The notes under the pieces: model-generated
The model's input: only the letters and a program-made list of their open reading frames with translations
What the model was told of the DNA's origin: nothing
The model's database searches: none
Made by a program: the position numbers and the translations under genes
Shown: positions 7,212-15,557 of the stretch, one piece after another
How positions within the stretch are numbered: the first letter of the stretch is position 1
Layout of the letters: every line of letters begins with the position of its first letter
Assembly: GCA_020723345.1 (NCBI GenBank)
Contig: DYJA01000026.1
Coordinates: 1 to 64,000 of the forward strand
DNA length: 64,000 nt
Origin: Candidatus Aquidulcis sp.
GTDB taxonomy: Bacteria; Chloroflexota; Anaerolineae; UBA4142
Direction: 5' to 3'

Positions 7212-7619
7212 TCAGTTCTGCACGTTCTCTAGAATTTCTATCGCCTTTTCTGCCGTCACATTTCCGTACACGTCGTCGTCGACCATCATTACCGGACCGA
7301 CCCCGCACACGCCGAGGCAACTCGTCATCTCGAACGTCCACTTGCCATCCGGCGACGTTTGCCCCGGCTCCAATTGCAGCGTCGCGCGAATCGCGTCGTA
7401 CACCGCGCGCCCTCCGGCGACGTGACACGGCGCGTCCTCGCAGAAACGGACGACGTGCTTGCCGCGCGGCGCGACGCTGAACAGCGAATAAAACGTCGCC
7501 GCGCCGAAAACCTTTGCCGCTGGCAATCGCAGTTCGCGCGCGAGGTTTTCCACTTCGGCGCGCGGAATATAGCCCAAGCGTTTGTTGATTTCCGTCAGTC
7601 GCGCAACGATGTCGTCCAT
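7212..7619 (-). CDS. nuoE: NuoE-like [2Fe-2S] thioredoxin-fold subunit
   Basis: This is a thioredoxin-like ferredoxin subunit of 135 residues that works with NuoF-type flavoproteins in NAD-linked formate dehydrogenases and hydrogenases. The four [2Fe-2S] ligands are Cys 60, 65, 101 and 105 (CEDAPC and CLGVC). It is shorter than NuoE of complex I. The protein paralogue at 6725 lies just downstream and the cysteine-free NuoF further down, so this is the more likely partner for the NuoF at the left edge. A second NuoE is at 12828. Confidence 0.93.
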   Translation of the reverse strand: MDDIVARLTEINKRLGYIPRAEVENLARELRLPAAKVFGAATFYSLFSVAPRGKHVVRFCEDAPCHVAGGRAVYDAIRATLQLEPGQTSPDGKWTFEMTSCLGVCGVGPVMMVDDDVYGNVTAEKAIEILENVQN

Positions 7620-7623
7620 TGGT

Positions 7624-7715
7624 CACCTAGTCCGGTAGTCGCGTAGTCACCTAGTCAAATAGTCACGCGGTGGTCTTGACTATCCGACTATGCGACTAAA
7701 CGACTACGCGACTAA
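7624..7715. repeat. GTAGTCGC word array between nuoE and fdhD
   Basis: Words such as GTAGTCGC and CTAGTCA run up to a centre and are then followed by complements such as CGACTACGCGACTA. The array covers the gap and the 3' end of fdhD: the last six codons and TAG stop of fdhD are repeat sequence. Confidence 0.82.
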
Positions 7716-8541
7716 CACCGCAATACACTCTCATTTCCTCCGCGCGCAAGTAGCCGATCAGCGTGATGTTCCACGCGCGCGCCAGTTCCAACGCGAGCGA
7801 CGTCGGCGACGTGCGCGACGCGACGATGGGCACGCGCATCTTCGCCGCCTTGGTCATCATTTCCGACGAAATGCGTCCGGTCGAGAGCAAGATACAATCG
7901 CGCGTCTCGACTCCGCGCAGCAAACAATCGCCGCGAATTTTGTCGAGCGTGTTGTGCCTGCCCACGTCTTCCGCCAACGCGAGAATGTTTTCGCCGTCAG
8001 TCAGCGCGGAGGTGTGGACGCCGCGCGTCGTGCGATACAAAGTCCCCTGCGCGTACAACTCGTTCATCATCGCGAAGAGTTGCGCCGCGCGCACGGTGCG
8101 CTTGGAATCAAGCGGCGTTTGCTGCGACGACAAATCGTCAAAGGTGACGCCGCCGCCGCAACCGCTCGTCAAAACGCGATGCGCGGGCACGCGAAAATCG
8201 TCGCGCGTCAGCCGCACCTCGATCGAGCCGACGCCTTCTTCGCAAACCGCCATCGCGCGCGTTTCGTTCACGCCGAGCGCGGGAATGTACCAATACGCGC
8301 GATTGTCTGCCTCGTTCACGCGCAACGACGCGACTTCGTCCAAGCCCGCAATCAAATTTTCCGACACGAGAAAGCCGAACGCGAGATGATGCAGGTTGCG
8401 CGGCGTCGCCATGAACGTGACGACTTCGACATCATTCACGTACAACACCCACCGGCTTTCGCCGATAACGGCACCCTGCACCATTTCCGCGCTCGATTTC
8501 GTCACGCGGTAGTATCGCGTCGTCACTTTGTCGTCGGACAT
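7696..8541 (-). CDS. fdhD: FdhD-type sulfurtransferase for formate dehydrogenase
   Basis: FdhD moves sulfur from a cysteine desulfurase to the molybdenum or tungsten cofactor of formate dehydrogenase, so its presence implies such an enzyme in this cluster. The protein has 281 residues with EDVGRHNTLDKIRG (191-204) and STGRISSEMMTK (220-231), both diagnostic. The sulfur-carrying loop reads TSGCGGG (126-131 region) with a single Cys128, not the C-x-x-C of the E. coli protein. The last residues (VSRVVV) come from the adjoining repeat array. Confidence 0.93.
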   Translation of the reverse strand: MSDDKVTTRYYRVTKSSAEMVQGAVIGESRWVLYVNDVEVVTFMATPRNLHHLAFGFLVSENLIAGLDEVASLRVNEADNRAYWYIPALGVNETRAMAVCEEGVGSIEVRLTRDDFRVPAHRVLTSGCGGGVTFDDLSSQQTPLDSKRTVRAAQLFAMMNELYAQGTLYRTTRGVHTSALTDGENILALAEDVGRHNTLDKIRGDCLLRGVETRDCILLSTGRISSEMMTKAAKMRVPIVASRTSPTSLALELARAWNITLIGYLRAEEMRVYCGVSRVVV

Positions 8542-8547
8542 CGGAAT

Positions 8548-8650
8548 TCAGTATCCAGTGTTCAGTATGCAGTATTCAGTGTCCAGTCCAACTGAATACT
8601 GAACACTGAATACTGTCCCACTGTCCCACTGTTCACTGTTCACTGTTCAC
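8548..8650. repeat. CAGTATTCAGTGTT word array between fdhD and the nuoF-gltD gene
   Basis: Degenerate seven-base words (CAGTATC, CAGTGTT, CAGTATG) face complements (ACTGAAT, ACTGAAC) across CCAA, followed by a TGTTCAC run. The last codons and stop of the nuoF-gltD fusion gene lie inside this run. Confidence 0.83.
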
Positions 8651-11600
8651 CGGGATCGGTTCCCCCACGCGCTCCAGCCATTCCAGATCGCAACGATAAC
8701 AGCGGCGCGCTTCGTTTTGCGCTTGCGCCTCGTCCAAGCCGACTTCGACTTCGTTGAAACCGGCGAGCCGTTGCTGCAACGGAACGCACGTCACGCCGAC
8801 GCGCCGCGCGTTCGCGTAATCGGTGAGGTTGAAGAGTTGCGCGATATCGTGCCGCTCGGGTTGATAAACGACGCGTTCCAATTTGCCGGTCGTCAGCCAG
8901 TTATCCACCGCAAGCGCGACCTTGTTTCCCTGCGCGACCGCTTCGACGACCGTTGCCGGACCCAACACCGCGTCGCCCGCTGCGAACACGCCGGGCAATT
9001 TCATCTCGAACGCGCTGCCCACTTCGAGCGTCGACTTGCCGGTCATGTCCAGCAGCGCGTCGGCGACGACCGTGACCTGACCGATGGCTGGCACCAGCAC
9101 GTCACATTCCAAATCGAATTCGGAACCTGGGATCGCGACCGGACGCCGCCGCCCACTGCGATCAAAATCGCCGAGGCGTTGCTTCTGCAATCGAACGCCG
9201 GTGACGCGCGCATCGCCAAGCACTTGCACTGGATTCGCCAAGACGTGCAGTTTGATTCCTTCTTCGAGCGCGGCTTCGATTTCCTCCGGCAGCGCGGGCA
9301 TATCGGTTTTCGCGCGGCGATAGACGATCTGCGCTTCGCGCGCGCCCAAACGCAGCGACGAGCGCGCCGCGTCAATCGCGGTGTCGCCGCCGCCGACGAC
9401 GATGACGCGCTTGCCTTTCAACTCCGGCGGTTTGCCAAGCGCGATATCGCGCAACATTTGGATCGCGTGCATCACGCCGGGTTTGTCTTCGCCCGGCGCG
9501 CCGAGTTCGCGGCTTTTGTGCGCGCCAATCGTCAGCACGATCGCTTGGTATCCGTCGTCTTGCAAACTGTGAATCGAAAAATCCTTGCCGAGTTCCTGAT
9601 TGCAGCGAATGTCGACGCCCGCGCGGCGAATGTTATCAATTTCCGCGAAGAGCGGTTCGCGCGGCAAGCGATACGCCGGGATGCCGTACGTCATCATTCC
9701 GCCGGGCTTTGGCATTTTCTCAAAGAGCGTGATCTGGTATCCGCGTTCCGCCAAACGCAACGCCGCGGTCAAACCGGCTGGCCCCGCGCCGACAATCGCG
9801 ACCTTGATATTTTTCCCAGGCGCGGTTTTCGGCGTCCAGGGTTTCGTGTACTGTTTGTCCGCCATAAAACGTTTGATCTGCCGAATCGCAATCGGCTCGT
9901 CCACCAAACCGCGTCGGCAACTTTTTTCGCAAAACGCCGGGCAGACGCGACCGCAGATCAGCGCGAACGGATTCGCGTCGCGATGCGCGCTCAACGCTTC
10001 CGCGTATTGTCCTTGCGCGACGAGCGCGAGATACGCGGGCACATCCACGCCCGCCGGACACGCGTTCGTGCAAGTCGCGCGCGTCAGTTTTTGACATTTA
10101 CCGGCGGGACAGCGCTTTTCGTAAATGTGCGCTTCGTACTCGGCGCGGAAATATTTTAGCGTCGTCAACACCGGATTCGGCGCGCCCTGACCCAGCCCGC
10201 ACAAACTTCCGGCGATGATGAACTTGGAAAGATTTTCGAGTCGTTCGATGTCCTCCGGCTCACCCGCACCCGCGCAGATGCGTTCCAAAATTTCGAGAAT
10301 GCGCCGCGTGCCGATGCGACACGGAACGCACTTGCCGCACGATTCGTCTTGCGTAAACTCCATGAAAAATCGCGCGATGTCCACCATGCACGTCCGTTCA
10401 TCCATCACGACCAAGCCGCCCGAGCCCATAATCGAACCGAGCGCGCCGAGCGGTTCGTAATCGAGCGGCGTGTCAAGATGTTGTTCGGGAATGCAACCGC
10501 CCATCGGTCCGCCGGTTTGCAGCGCTTTGAATTTGCGTCCGCCTTTGATGCCGCCCGCGACGTCGAACACGACGTCGCGCAGCGAAATGCCGAGCGGTAC
10601 TTCGATCAAGCCGGTGCGCTCGACATCGCCCGCGAGCGTGAACGTTTTCGTCCCCTTGCTTTTTTCCGTGCCGATCGTGCGGAGCCATTCCGCGCCGCGC
10701 CGAATGATGTTTGGAATGTTCGCGAGCGTCTCGACGTTGTTGATAATCGTCGGCTTGCCCCACAAACCCGACACCGCCGGGAACGGCGGACGCGGACGCG
10801 GTTCGCCGCGTTTCCCTTCGATGGACGCCATCAGCGCGGTCTCTTCGCCGCAGACGAATGCGCCCGCGCCCATTCGCAATTCGATGTCGAAATCGAAACC
10901 GCTGCCCATAATATCTTTGCCGAGGAAACCGAGTTCGCGCGCCTGCCGAATCGCGATCCGGATCGTTCGCACCGCAACCGGATATTCCGCGCGGCAATAA
11001 ATGTAACCCTGGTGCGCGCCGATAGCGTACCCGGCGATAATCATGCCTTCGAGGACCGCGTGCGGATCGCCTTCGAGCAAGCGGCGATTCATAAACGCGC
11101 CGGGGTCGCCTTCGTCCGCGTTGCAAATCATGTACTTGGCGTCCGATTTTTGATCCGCCGCGAATTCCCATTTTTTGCCAGCCGGAAAACCCGCGCCGCC
11201 GCGCCCGCGCAGACCGGATTTCAGCACCTCGTCAATAACCTGGCGCGGCGTCATTTCCGACATCACCTTGCCGAGCGCGAGATAGCCGTCGTCCGCGATG
11301 TAATCTTCGATGTTCTCCGGATCAATCACGCCGCAGCGCGCCATGATGATCCGCATTTCGCGCGCGGTCGGCGCGCGTAGTTCTTCATCCTTGCGCACTT
11401 CGCCGGTGAATTGATATTTTTGCGCGATGCGTCCCTTGAGCAAATGCTCTTGGACGATTTCGGTGATTGCATCAGGCGTGAGATTCACGTACGTCACGCC
11501 TTCGGGATACACGACAATTTCGGGACCGCTGTGGCAGTGTCCCAGCCGCGACGTTTCCAGGATGCTCACTTCGTCGCGCAAACCGTGCGCGTCCAATTCG

Positions 11601-11695
11601 CGCACGAGCGCGTTTTCGATATTGTGCGCGCCTTTCCCCACACATTCGGGATCGGTGCAAATTAAAATATGGGAACGATAAAATTCGTTGGGCAT
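8633..11695 (-). CDS. Fused NuoF-type flavoprotein and GltD-type NAD(P)H oxidoreductase
   Basis: This 1020-residue protein likely shuttles electrons between NADH, NADPH and ferredoxin-type carriers. Residues 1-90 form a thioredoxin-like domain with Cys 13, 18 and 54 but not the fourth ligand. The FMN/NADH domain has GRGGAGF (164-170) and CGEETAL (282-288). The N3-type [4Fe-4S] ligands are Cys 453, 456, 459 and 499. A GltD-like half begins near 535 with paired cysteines (542, 546, 581, 585, 589, 593), an FAD motif GAGPAG (636-641) and an NADP-type motif GGGDTA (768-773), and ends with FAAGDA. ATG at 11695 lies 2 bp after the next gene's stop. NuoF-GltD fusions occur in anaerobes with flavin-based electron bifurcation; the exact reaction here is inferred. 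Confidence 0.93.
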   Translation of the reverse strand: MPNEFYRSHILICTDPECVGKGAHNIENALVRELDAHGLRDEVSILETSRLGHCHSGPEIVVYPEGVTYVNLTPDAITEIVQEHLLKGRIAQKYQFTGEVRKDEELRAPTAREMRIIMARCGVIDPENIEDYIADDGYLALGKVMSEMTPRQVIDEVLKSGLRGRGGAGFPAGKKWEFAADQKSDAKYMICNADEGDPGAFMNRRLLEGDPHAVLEGMIIAGYAIGAHQGYIYCRAEYPVAVRTIRIAIRQARELGFLGKDIMGSGFDFDIELRMGAGAFVCGEETALMASIEGKRGEPRPRPPFPAVSGLWGKPTIINNVETLANIPNIIRRGAEWLRTIGTEKSKGTKTFTLAGDVERTGLIEVPLGISLRDVVFDVAGGIKGGRKFKALQTGGPMGGCIPEQHLDTPLDYEPLGALGSIMGSGGLVVMDERTCMVDIARFFMEFTQDESCGKCVPCRIGTRRILEILERICAGAGEPEDIERLENLSKFIIAGSLCGLGQGAPNPVLTTLKYFRAEYEAHIYEKRCPAGKCQKLTRATCTNACPAGVDVPAYLALVAQGQYAEALSAHRDANPFALICGRVCPAFCEKSCRRGLVDEPIAIRQIKRFMADKQYTKPWTPKTAPGKNIKVAIVGAGPAGLTAALRLAERGYQITLFEKMPKPGGMMTYGIPAYRLPREPLFAEIDNIRRAGVDIRCNQELGKDFSIHSLQDDGYQAIVLTIGAHKSRELGAPGEDKPGVMHAIQMLRDIALGKPPELKGKRVIVVGGGDTAIDAARSSLRLGAREAQIVYRRAKTDMPALPEEIEAALEEGIKLHVLANPVQVLGDARVTGVRLQKQRLGDFDRSGRRRPVAIPGSEFDLECDVLVPAIGQVTVVADALLDMTGKSTLEVGSAFEMKLPGVFAAGDAVLGPATVVEAVAQGNKVALAVDNWLTTGKLERVVYQPERHDIAQLFNLTDYANARRVGVTCVPLQQRLAGFNEVEVGLDEAQAQNEARRCYRCDLEWLERVGEPIPVNSEQ

Positions 11696-11697
11696 CC

Positions 11698-12063
11698 TTA
11701 CCTCGTAATCATCCACTCTTTGATCGGTTTCCCGCCAACAACATGCTCCGCGACAATCGCGCGCGCGCGTTCCGGCGAGACCTTGCCGTACGTCGCTTTC
11801 GGCGCGTCGCCGACTTGCACGTCCACAATCGGCTCGAACTCGCACAAGCCGATGCAGCCGGTCTGCGTGACGAGCACTCCGTCAATGTGATCTTTCTCAA
11901 TCGCGTCGAGGACGGCCTTCATCGTATCGCGCGCGCCCGCCGCGATGCCGCAGGTGCCCATCGCGACTGTAACGTGCGCGCGCGCCGTCGCGTTGCGAAT
12001 CTCGCGTTTTCGCAACGCTTCCTCTTTGATTTTCTTCAAGTCTTCAAGTGATTTGACAGACAT
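11698..12063 (-). CDS. Thioredoxin-like ferredoxin subunit (HydB N-terminal type)
   Basis: This is a small iron-sulfur subunit of 121 residues that accompanies NuoF-like subunits in bifurcating hydrogenases and formate dehydrogenases. The GTCGIAAGA (36-44) and GCIGLCEFEP (69-78) blocks give Cys 38, 70 and 74; the fourth usual ligand position is Ala. An N-terminal charged helix (1-25) precedes the fold. It is 2 bp from the fusion gene, so translation is probably coupled. Confidence 0.88.
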   Translation of the reverse strand: MSVKSLEDLKKIKEEALRKREIRNATARAHVTVAMGTCGIAAGARDTMKAVLDAIEKDHIDGVLVTQTGCIGLCEFEPIVDVQVGDAPKATYGKVSPERARAIVAEHVVGGKPIKEWMITR

Positions 12064-12116
12064 AGTGTTCTCCCGCTCACGGTGTGCTCTTGCGCGCACA
12101 TACGAACAACTCACTC

Positions 12117-12665
12117 TCAAATTCCGTAAATCTGCGCCAGCGAATCCGCAATCTCTCGCCGCAAGTACTCGATCACGCCCGGCTCGCTGAGCGGCACGTC
12201 GCCTAACTCGGCTTTGATCGGACGCGTGTCGAATTCAAAAATGCGTTCGTTGAAAACATGCCGATACACAAAATCGGCTTGCGGGTTGCCGACGACGAGC
12301 GTGAGAATCGTATTCGGCAAATCGCCGAGCGGCATCCGATTGATGTGACTGTGTTGGAACGTCGCGGTGATCGTCGTGCCATCGCCCGGACGCGAGTCAA
12401 TCTCCAGATCGCCTTTGCACAATTCGGTGGCTTGCTTCAAGAACGGCAGACCCAATCCGACGCGGCGCGTCGTGCGCGTGGTAAAGAATGGATCCGTCGC
12501 GCGCTCGACGGCTTTGGCGTCCATGCCGCGCCCGTTATCGGTCACGCAAATCACCAACTGGTCCGCCGTCGTATCCTCGATCACTTCGATCTTGATAAGC
12601 GTCGCGTCCGCGTTCAGACTGTTCTCGGCAATATCGAGAATGTGCAATGCCAATTCACGGAGCAT
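12117..12665 (-). CDS. HATPase-domain regulatory protein
   Basis: This is a 182-residue GHKL ATPase related to histidine-kinase catalytic domains but without a His-acceptor domain or sensor. The N box ENSLNA (14-19), G1 box DNGRGM (43-48) and G2 box GLGLPF (69-74) are visible. Stand-alone HATPase genes sit beside NuoE/NuoF/hydrogenase genes in many anaerobes and probably act in signalling for the operon; that role is known by association only. A 53-bp gap separates it from the ferredoxin gene. Confidence 0.85.
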   Translation of the reverse strand: MLRELALHILDIAENSLNADATLIKIEVIEDTTADQLVICVTDNGRGMDAKAVERATDPFFTTRTTRRVGLGLPFLKQATELCKGDLEIDSRPGDGTTITATFQHSHINRMPLGDLPNTILTLVVGNPQADFVYRHVFNERIFEFDTRPIKAELGDVPLSEPGVIEYLRREIADSLAQIYGI

Positions 12666-12671
12666 GGCTAA

Positions 12672-12832
12672 AATTCAGAGGGAGCAGAAGGCATAAGAAG
12701 GCATCAGAAGGCACAGATGGCAAAGACGGCGCAGATGGCATCAAGGGCGAGAGGGCGCGCCTTCCTCGCCTTCTCTATCCTCTCTTGCCTTCTTCGCCTT
12801 CTTATCCCTTCTCCCACCTTCTCACACCTATT
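12672..12832. repeat. GAAGGCA word array between nuoE and the HATPase gene
   Basis: AGAAGGCAT, AGACGGCGCAGATGGCAT and similar words run to a GGCGCGCC centre and are followed by GCCTTCTTCGCC-type complements, forming an imperfect hairpin of about 160 bp. It starts next to the stop codon of nuoE (12828). A sister array is at 56105-56250. Confidence 0.85.
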
Positions 12833-13358
12833 CGTATCGGCGCAACACACCGGCAATTTTGTCCGCCGTGTTGCGTCCATGCACGTTGTCGTCGATCAAC
12901 ACCGCGGGCGCTTGCGAACACGCGCCAATGCACCGGCACGGCTCGATCGTGAATTTGCGATCCGGCGTCGTCTCGCCCAGTTTCACGCCGAGGAGTTGCT
13001 GCGCCTTGTCGATCACTTTTTCCGCGCCGCTGACGTAGCACGCGGTCCCCAAGCAGAACGCGACGCGATGCTTGCCGCGCGGCTTCATCGTGAAGAATGA
13101 ATAGAAAGTGACGACGCCGAAAATATCTTTGAGCGGCACGCGCAATTTTTCCGCGATGTAGTTTTGCATCGGCTTGGAAATGTAACCGATTTGCGACTGG
13201 GTTTCGTTGAGAATCACCATCGTCGCGCCGGGCTTTTTGCTATGCTCGGCGATGATCGCGTCGATCTGCGCGCGCTGCGCTTGTACGATAATCGGATCAT
13301 CTTCGGCGGGTTGCAATGCTTCTGCCAGCGGCACCGCGCGTAAATCTTTTGCTCGCAT
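12828..13358 (-). CDS. nuoE: NuoE-like [2Fe-2S] subunit with N-terminal extension
   Basis: This NADH-dehydrogenase/hydrogenase 24-kDa type subunit has 176 residues. Helical N-terminus (20-75) is followed by the thioredoxin-like domain with Cys 102, 107, 143 and 147 (CLGTAC and CIGAC). This full-length form is expected to pair with the NuoF half of the fusion protein. GAGGAG lies upstream; the ATG at 13358 and a GTG directly before it are both possible starts, and the ATG has the better spacing. Confidence 0.93.
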   Translation of the reverse strand: MRAKDLRAVPLAEALQPAEDDPIIVQAQRAQIDAIIAEHSKKPGATMVILNETQSQIGYISKPMQNYIAEKLRVPLKDIFGVVTFYSFFTMKPRGKHRVAFCLGTACYVSGAEKVIDKAQQLLGVKLGETTPDRKFTIEPCRCIGACSQAPAVLIDDNVHGRNTADKIAGVLRRYE

Positions 13359-13371
13359 CACTATCTCCTCA

Positions 13372-13425
13372 AAATCAGAATTGCAAATTGCGAATTACGA
13401 ATTGCGCTTCACGCATCACGTTTCA
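13372..13425. repeat. GAATTGCAAATTGCGAATTACG and ACGCATCACG words
   Basis: This is a short array mixing AATTGCG and ACGCATCACG words. It begins immediately after the PHP gene's TGA (13423-13425) and fills the gap to nuoE. Confidence 0.7.
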
Positions 13426-14157
13426 ATTTCGAATCGTGTACCGCTTGTCTCGCAGCGCGCGCGCGACATTCGCGACGCTGCGCGTTCCCTCAAAATCGAA
13501 TTCCGTCACCGCGCTGCCAATCGCGTCCAGCCAGTGCGCGTCCGAGCCGCGCATCACCGCCAGATGTTCCGGCAAACGAAACTTGGCGCGCGCGTCGCGC
13601 GACGAAATGTTCGCCGAAATTTCCAGCGCGGGCACGGCGAGTCCCGGCGGTACAAAGCCGAGCAACGGAATCAAGCCGTTCTCGATGCGGTCAATGTGTG
13701 CGGGAATCGCGATGCCGTGCAGCGCGTTGACTTCGCGCACCGCCGCTTCCAGCGTGATCGCCGCCGAAATCAGCAATAGGCGTTCTTCGCGCGCCACAAA
13801 ATCACCGGCAGCGTCCACGATGAATTGCTCGCCGAGTTTGTCCGGCGCGTTCGGCAGATTGGGCAGCGCGAGTTCCAGTTCGGCTTGCAGCGCGCGCAGT
13901 TGGCGTACCGTGTCGAACAAACAGAGCACGTGGACTTCTTCGCGCGTCTGCAATTCTATCCCCGCCCACACCTTCAAGCCGGTGTTGCGCGCCGCGTCCA
14001 AGACCGCCTGCGCGTTCGCGCTCGCGTTGTGATCCGTAATCGCGATCAGATCGAGATGCTGTTCCAGCGCGCGCTCGACGATCAGCGGCGGAATCATTTC
14101 CACTTCGGCGCAGGGCGAGAGAACCGTGTGGAGGTGCAGGTCGGCGCGGATCAGCAT
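13423..14157 (-). CDS. PHP-domain metal-dependent phosphoesterase
   Basis: This is a predicted hydrolase of the PHP superfamily with 244 residues. Metal-binding motifs DLHLHT near the N-terminus, ITDHN, and a C-terminal GSDAHW are present. PHP proteins of this short type lie in hydrogenase/NADH-dehydrogenase operons of Firmicutes and Chloroflexota together with DRTGG and HATPase genes, though their substrate is unknown. ATG at 14157 begins the conserved strand; a start four codons upstream is possible, and no clear ribosome site is seen for either. Confidence 0.88.
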   Translation of the reverse strand: MLIRADLHLHTVLSPCAEVEMIPPLIVERALEQHLDLIAITDHNASANAQAVLDAARNTGLKVWAGIELQTREEVHVLCLFDTVRQLRALQAELELALPNLPNAPDKLGEQFIVDAAGDFVAREERLLLISAAITLEAAVREVNALHGIAIPAHIDRIENGLIPLLGFVPPGLAVPALEISANISSRDARAKFRLPEHLAVMRGSDAHWLDAIGSAVTEFDFEGTRSVANVARALRDKRYTIRN

Positions 14158-14159
14158 AG

Positions 14160-14275
14160 GAACAGTCAACAGTCAACAGTTAACAGTTAACAGTGTTCGG
14201 TGTTCAGTGTTCGGTGTTCAGTATTCATTTTCCACTGCTCACTGTTTCCTGTTCACTGTTCACTGTTTACTCTTG
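14160..14275. repeat. AACAGTCAACAGTTAACAGTGTTCGG word array
   Basis: AACAGTC and AACAGTT words pass into GTGTTCGGTGTTCAG, then TTCACTGTTCACTGTTTAC. The TAA stop of the downstream-oriented DRTGG gene (14267) is part of the array. It is the third array with CAGT-type words in the window. Confidence 0.8.
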
Positions 14276-14611
14276 TGCCTGCACACCCAGCCGCGCCAAT
14301 TCGCTGACCACCCAGAACGTCGTGTGCGGCGTCGCGAGCAGCGCGAGGTTTTCCGCGTCCGCTTTGGCTTTCACTTCGTCAGGAATCGGCGCGCCTTCGC
14401 TGACGATCACCGCCGCGAGTTCGAGCAACACCGCGACGGCAAGGACATTGGGATGCGCCTGCAAAGTGACCCAGACATTACCGGCTTTGGCGCGCGCCAT
14501 CACGCACGAAAGCAAATCGGCGCTGTAGCCGCCCGTGATTTCGCGATTCAGCGTTCCCGCCCCGGCGATGACTTGTAGATTCAGCGCGCGCACAATCTCG
14601 TTGACGGTCAT
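14267..14611 (-). CDS. DRTGG-domain protein
   Basis: This is a 114-residue stand-alone DRTGG domain, named after the region next to CBS domains in phosphotransacetylase-like and HPr-kinase-like proteins. TGGYSADLLSCVMARAKAG is the characteristic early segment. These proteins regularly accompany bifurcating hydrogenase genes and are thought to sense a small ligand. It is 3 bp downstream of the CBS-ATPase gene, and a second DRTGG protein is at 15558. Confidence 0.85.
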   Translation of the reverse strand: MTVNEIVRALNLQVIAGAGTLNREITGGYSADLLSCVMARAKAGNVWVTLQAHPNVLAVAVLLELAAVIVSEGAPIPDEVKAKADAENLALLATPHTTFWVVSELARLGVQAQE

Positions 14612-14614
14612 CGG

Positions 14615-15553
14615 CTACCTCTTTTGTCCCGGCGCTTCGCGCGAGTGCAAGCGCAGCGAGATTTCCAGTTTCGTCCCGCGCCCGACTTCGGATTCCAATT
14701 TCATCGTGTCCGCGCACTTGCGAATGTTTTTCAAGCCCATTCCGCCGCCAAAACCCATCGCGCGGATCTCAGGCGGGGTCGTCGTGTAACCGGGTTCTTC
14801 GAGCGCGCGCTTGACATCCGCGATGCCGGGTCCATCGTCCTCGATGGTGAGCGTAACCTGGGATGCGTCCACTTTCGCCGTGATCAGTCCGCCGTGATCG
14901 GCGTGGATGATCAGATTCATTTCCGCTTCGTACGACGCAATCGCCGCGCGGCGGACGATTTGCATATCGGCGCCCAGGCGGGTCAAGGCATGTTTCACTT
15001 TGGACGATGCTTCGCCCCCGTGCGTGAAATCGAGCGGCGGAATTTTATAGCGCAAGATCAAACTCGTGTCGTCGGATTCGACATCGCGAAAGATGTGGCT
15101 GGCGCGATAGCGGCAAATCTCTTCGTCCTGGGTATCCATCTGGATTTCGCGCAGCAAGCCGCGCGTGATGTCGCCCTTCGTCAACATACCGACAAGGTCG
15201 CCCCACGCGTTCAGCACCGGCAAACGTCCCACGCCGGTCTGCTGGAATTTCTGCATTGCCGCATCCACCGAATCCGCTTCTTGCACGGTGATCAGACTCG
15301 TGCTCATCCGTCCGCCGACGAACTCGTGAAACGCGCCGTCTTCGTACGCGCGAAATAGATCTTCGATGCTGATCAAGCCGACGAGATCGCCGTCTTCGTT
15401 CACGACCGGCACGCCGCTGATCCGATTCACGCGCATGATCTCTTTCAGTTCGGTGAGCGGGGCGCCGGGCGTCACGGTGATGACGTTGCGCGACATCACC
15501 TGCCCGACGCGAAAATCCAATTTCTGGACGCGGGTGATTTCTTGATCCGGCAC
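14615..15553 (-). CDS. Two CBS domains fused to a HATPase domain
   Basis: This is a 312-residue regulatory protein. Two CBS motifs (about 18-70 and 80-133), expected to bind adenine nucleotides, precede a GHKL-type ATPase with a G1 box DDGPGI and a glycine-rich GFGGGMGLKNI. An inter-domain segment of about 40 residues separates them. The architecture couples energy-charge or NAD(H) sensing to an anti-sigma or switch-type ATPase; the target is unknown. It lies between two DRTGG genes with gaps of 3 and 4 bp, so the three are one transcription unit. Confidence 0.88.
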   Translation of the reverse strand: MPDQEITRVQKLDFRVGQVMSRNVITVTPGAPLTELKEIMRVNRISGVPVVNEDGDLVGLISIEDLFRAYEDGAFHEFVGGRMSTSLITVQEADSVDAAMQKFQQTGVGRLPVLNAWGDLVGMLTKGDITRGLLREIQMDTQDEEICRYRASHIFRDVESDDTSLILRYKIPPLDFTHGGEASSKVKHALTRLGADMQIVRRAAIASYEAEMNLIIHADHGGLITAKVDASQVTLTIEDDGPGIADVKRALEEPGYTTTPPEIRAMGFGGGMGLKNIRKCADTMKLESEVGRGTKLEISLRLHSREAPGQKR

Positions 15554-15557
15554 GGGG

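Noticed and set aside
8717-10159. Long plus-strand open frame of 480 codons opposite the nuoF-gltD gene
   Set aside because: It is a GC-driven antisense shadow: its product is Arg-rich without domains, and the minus strand has full enzyme motifs. The same holds for plus-strand frames at 4806-5990 and 16158-17390 and the minus-strand frame at 23575-25140.
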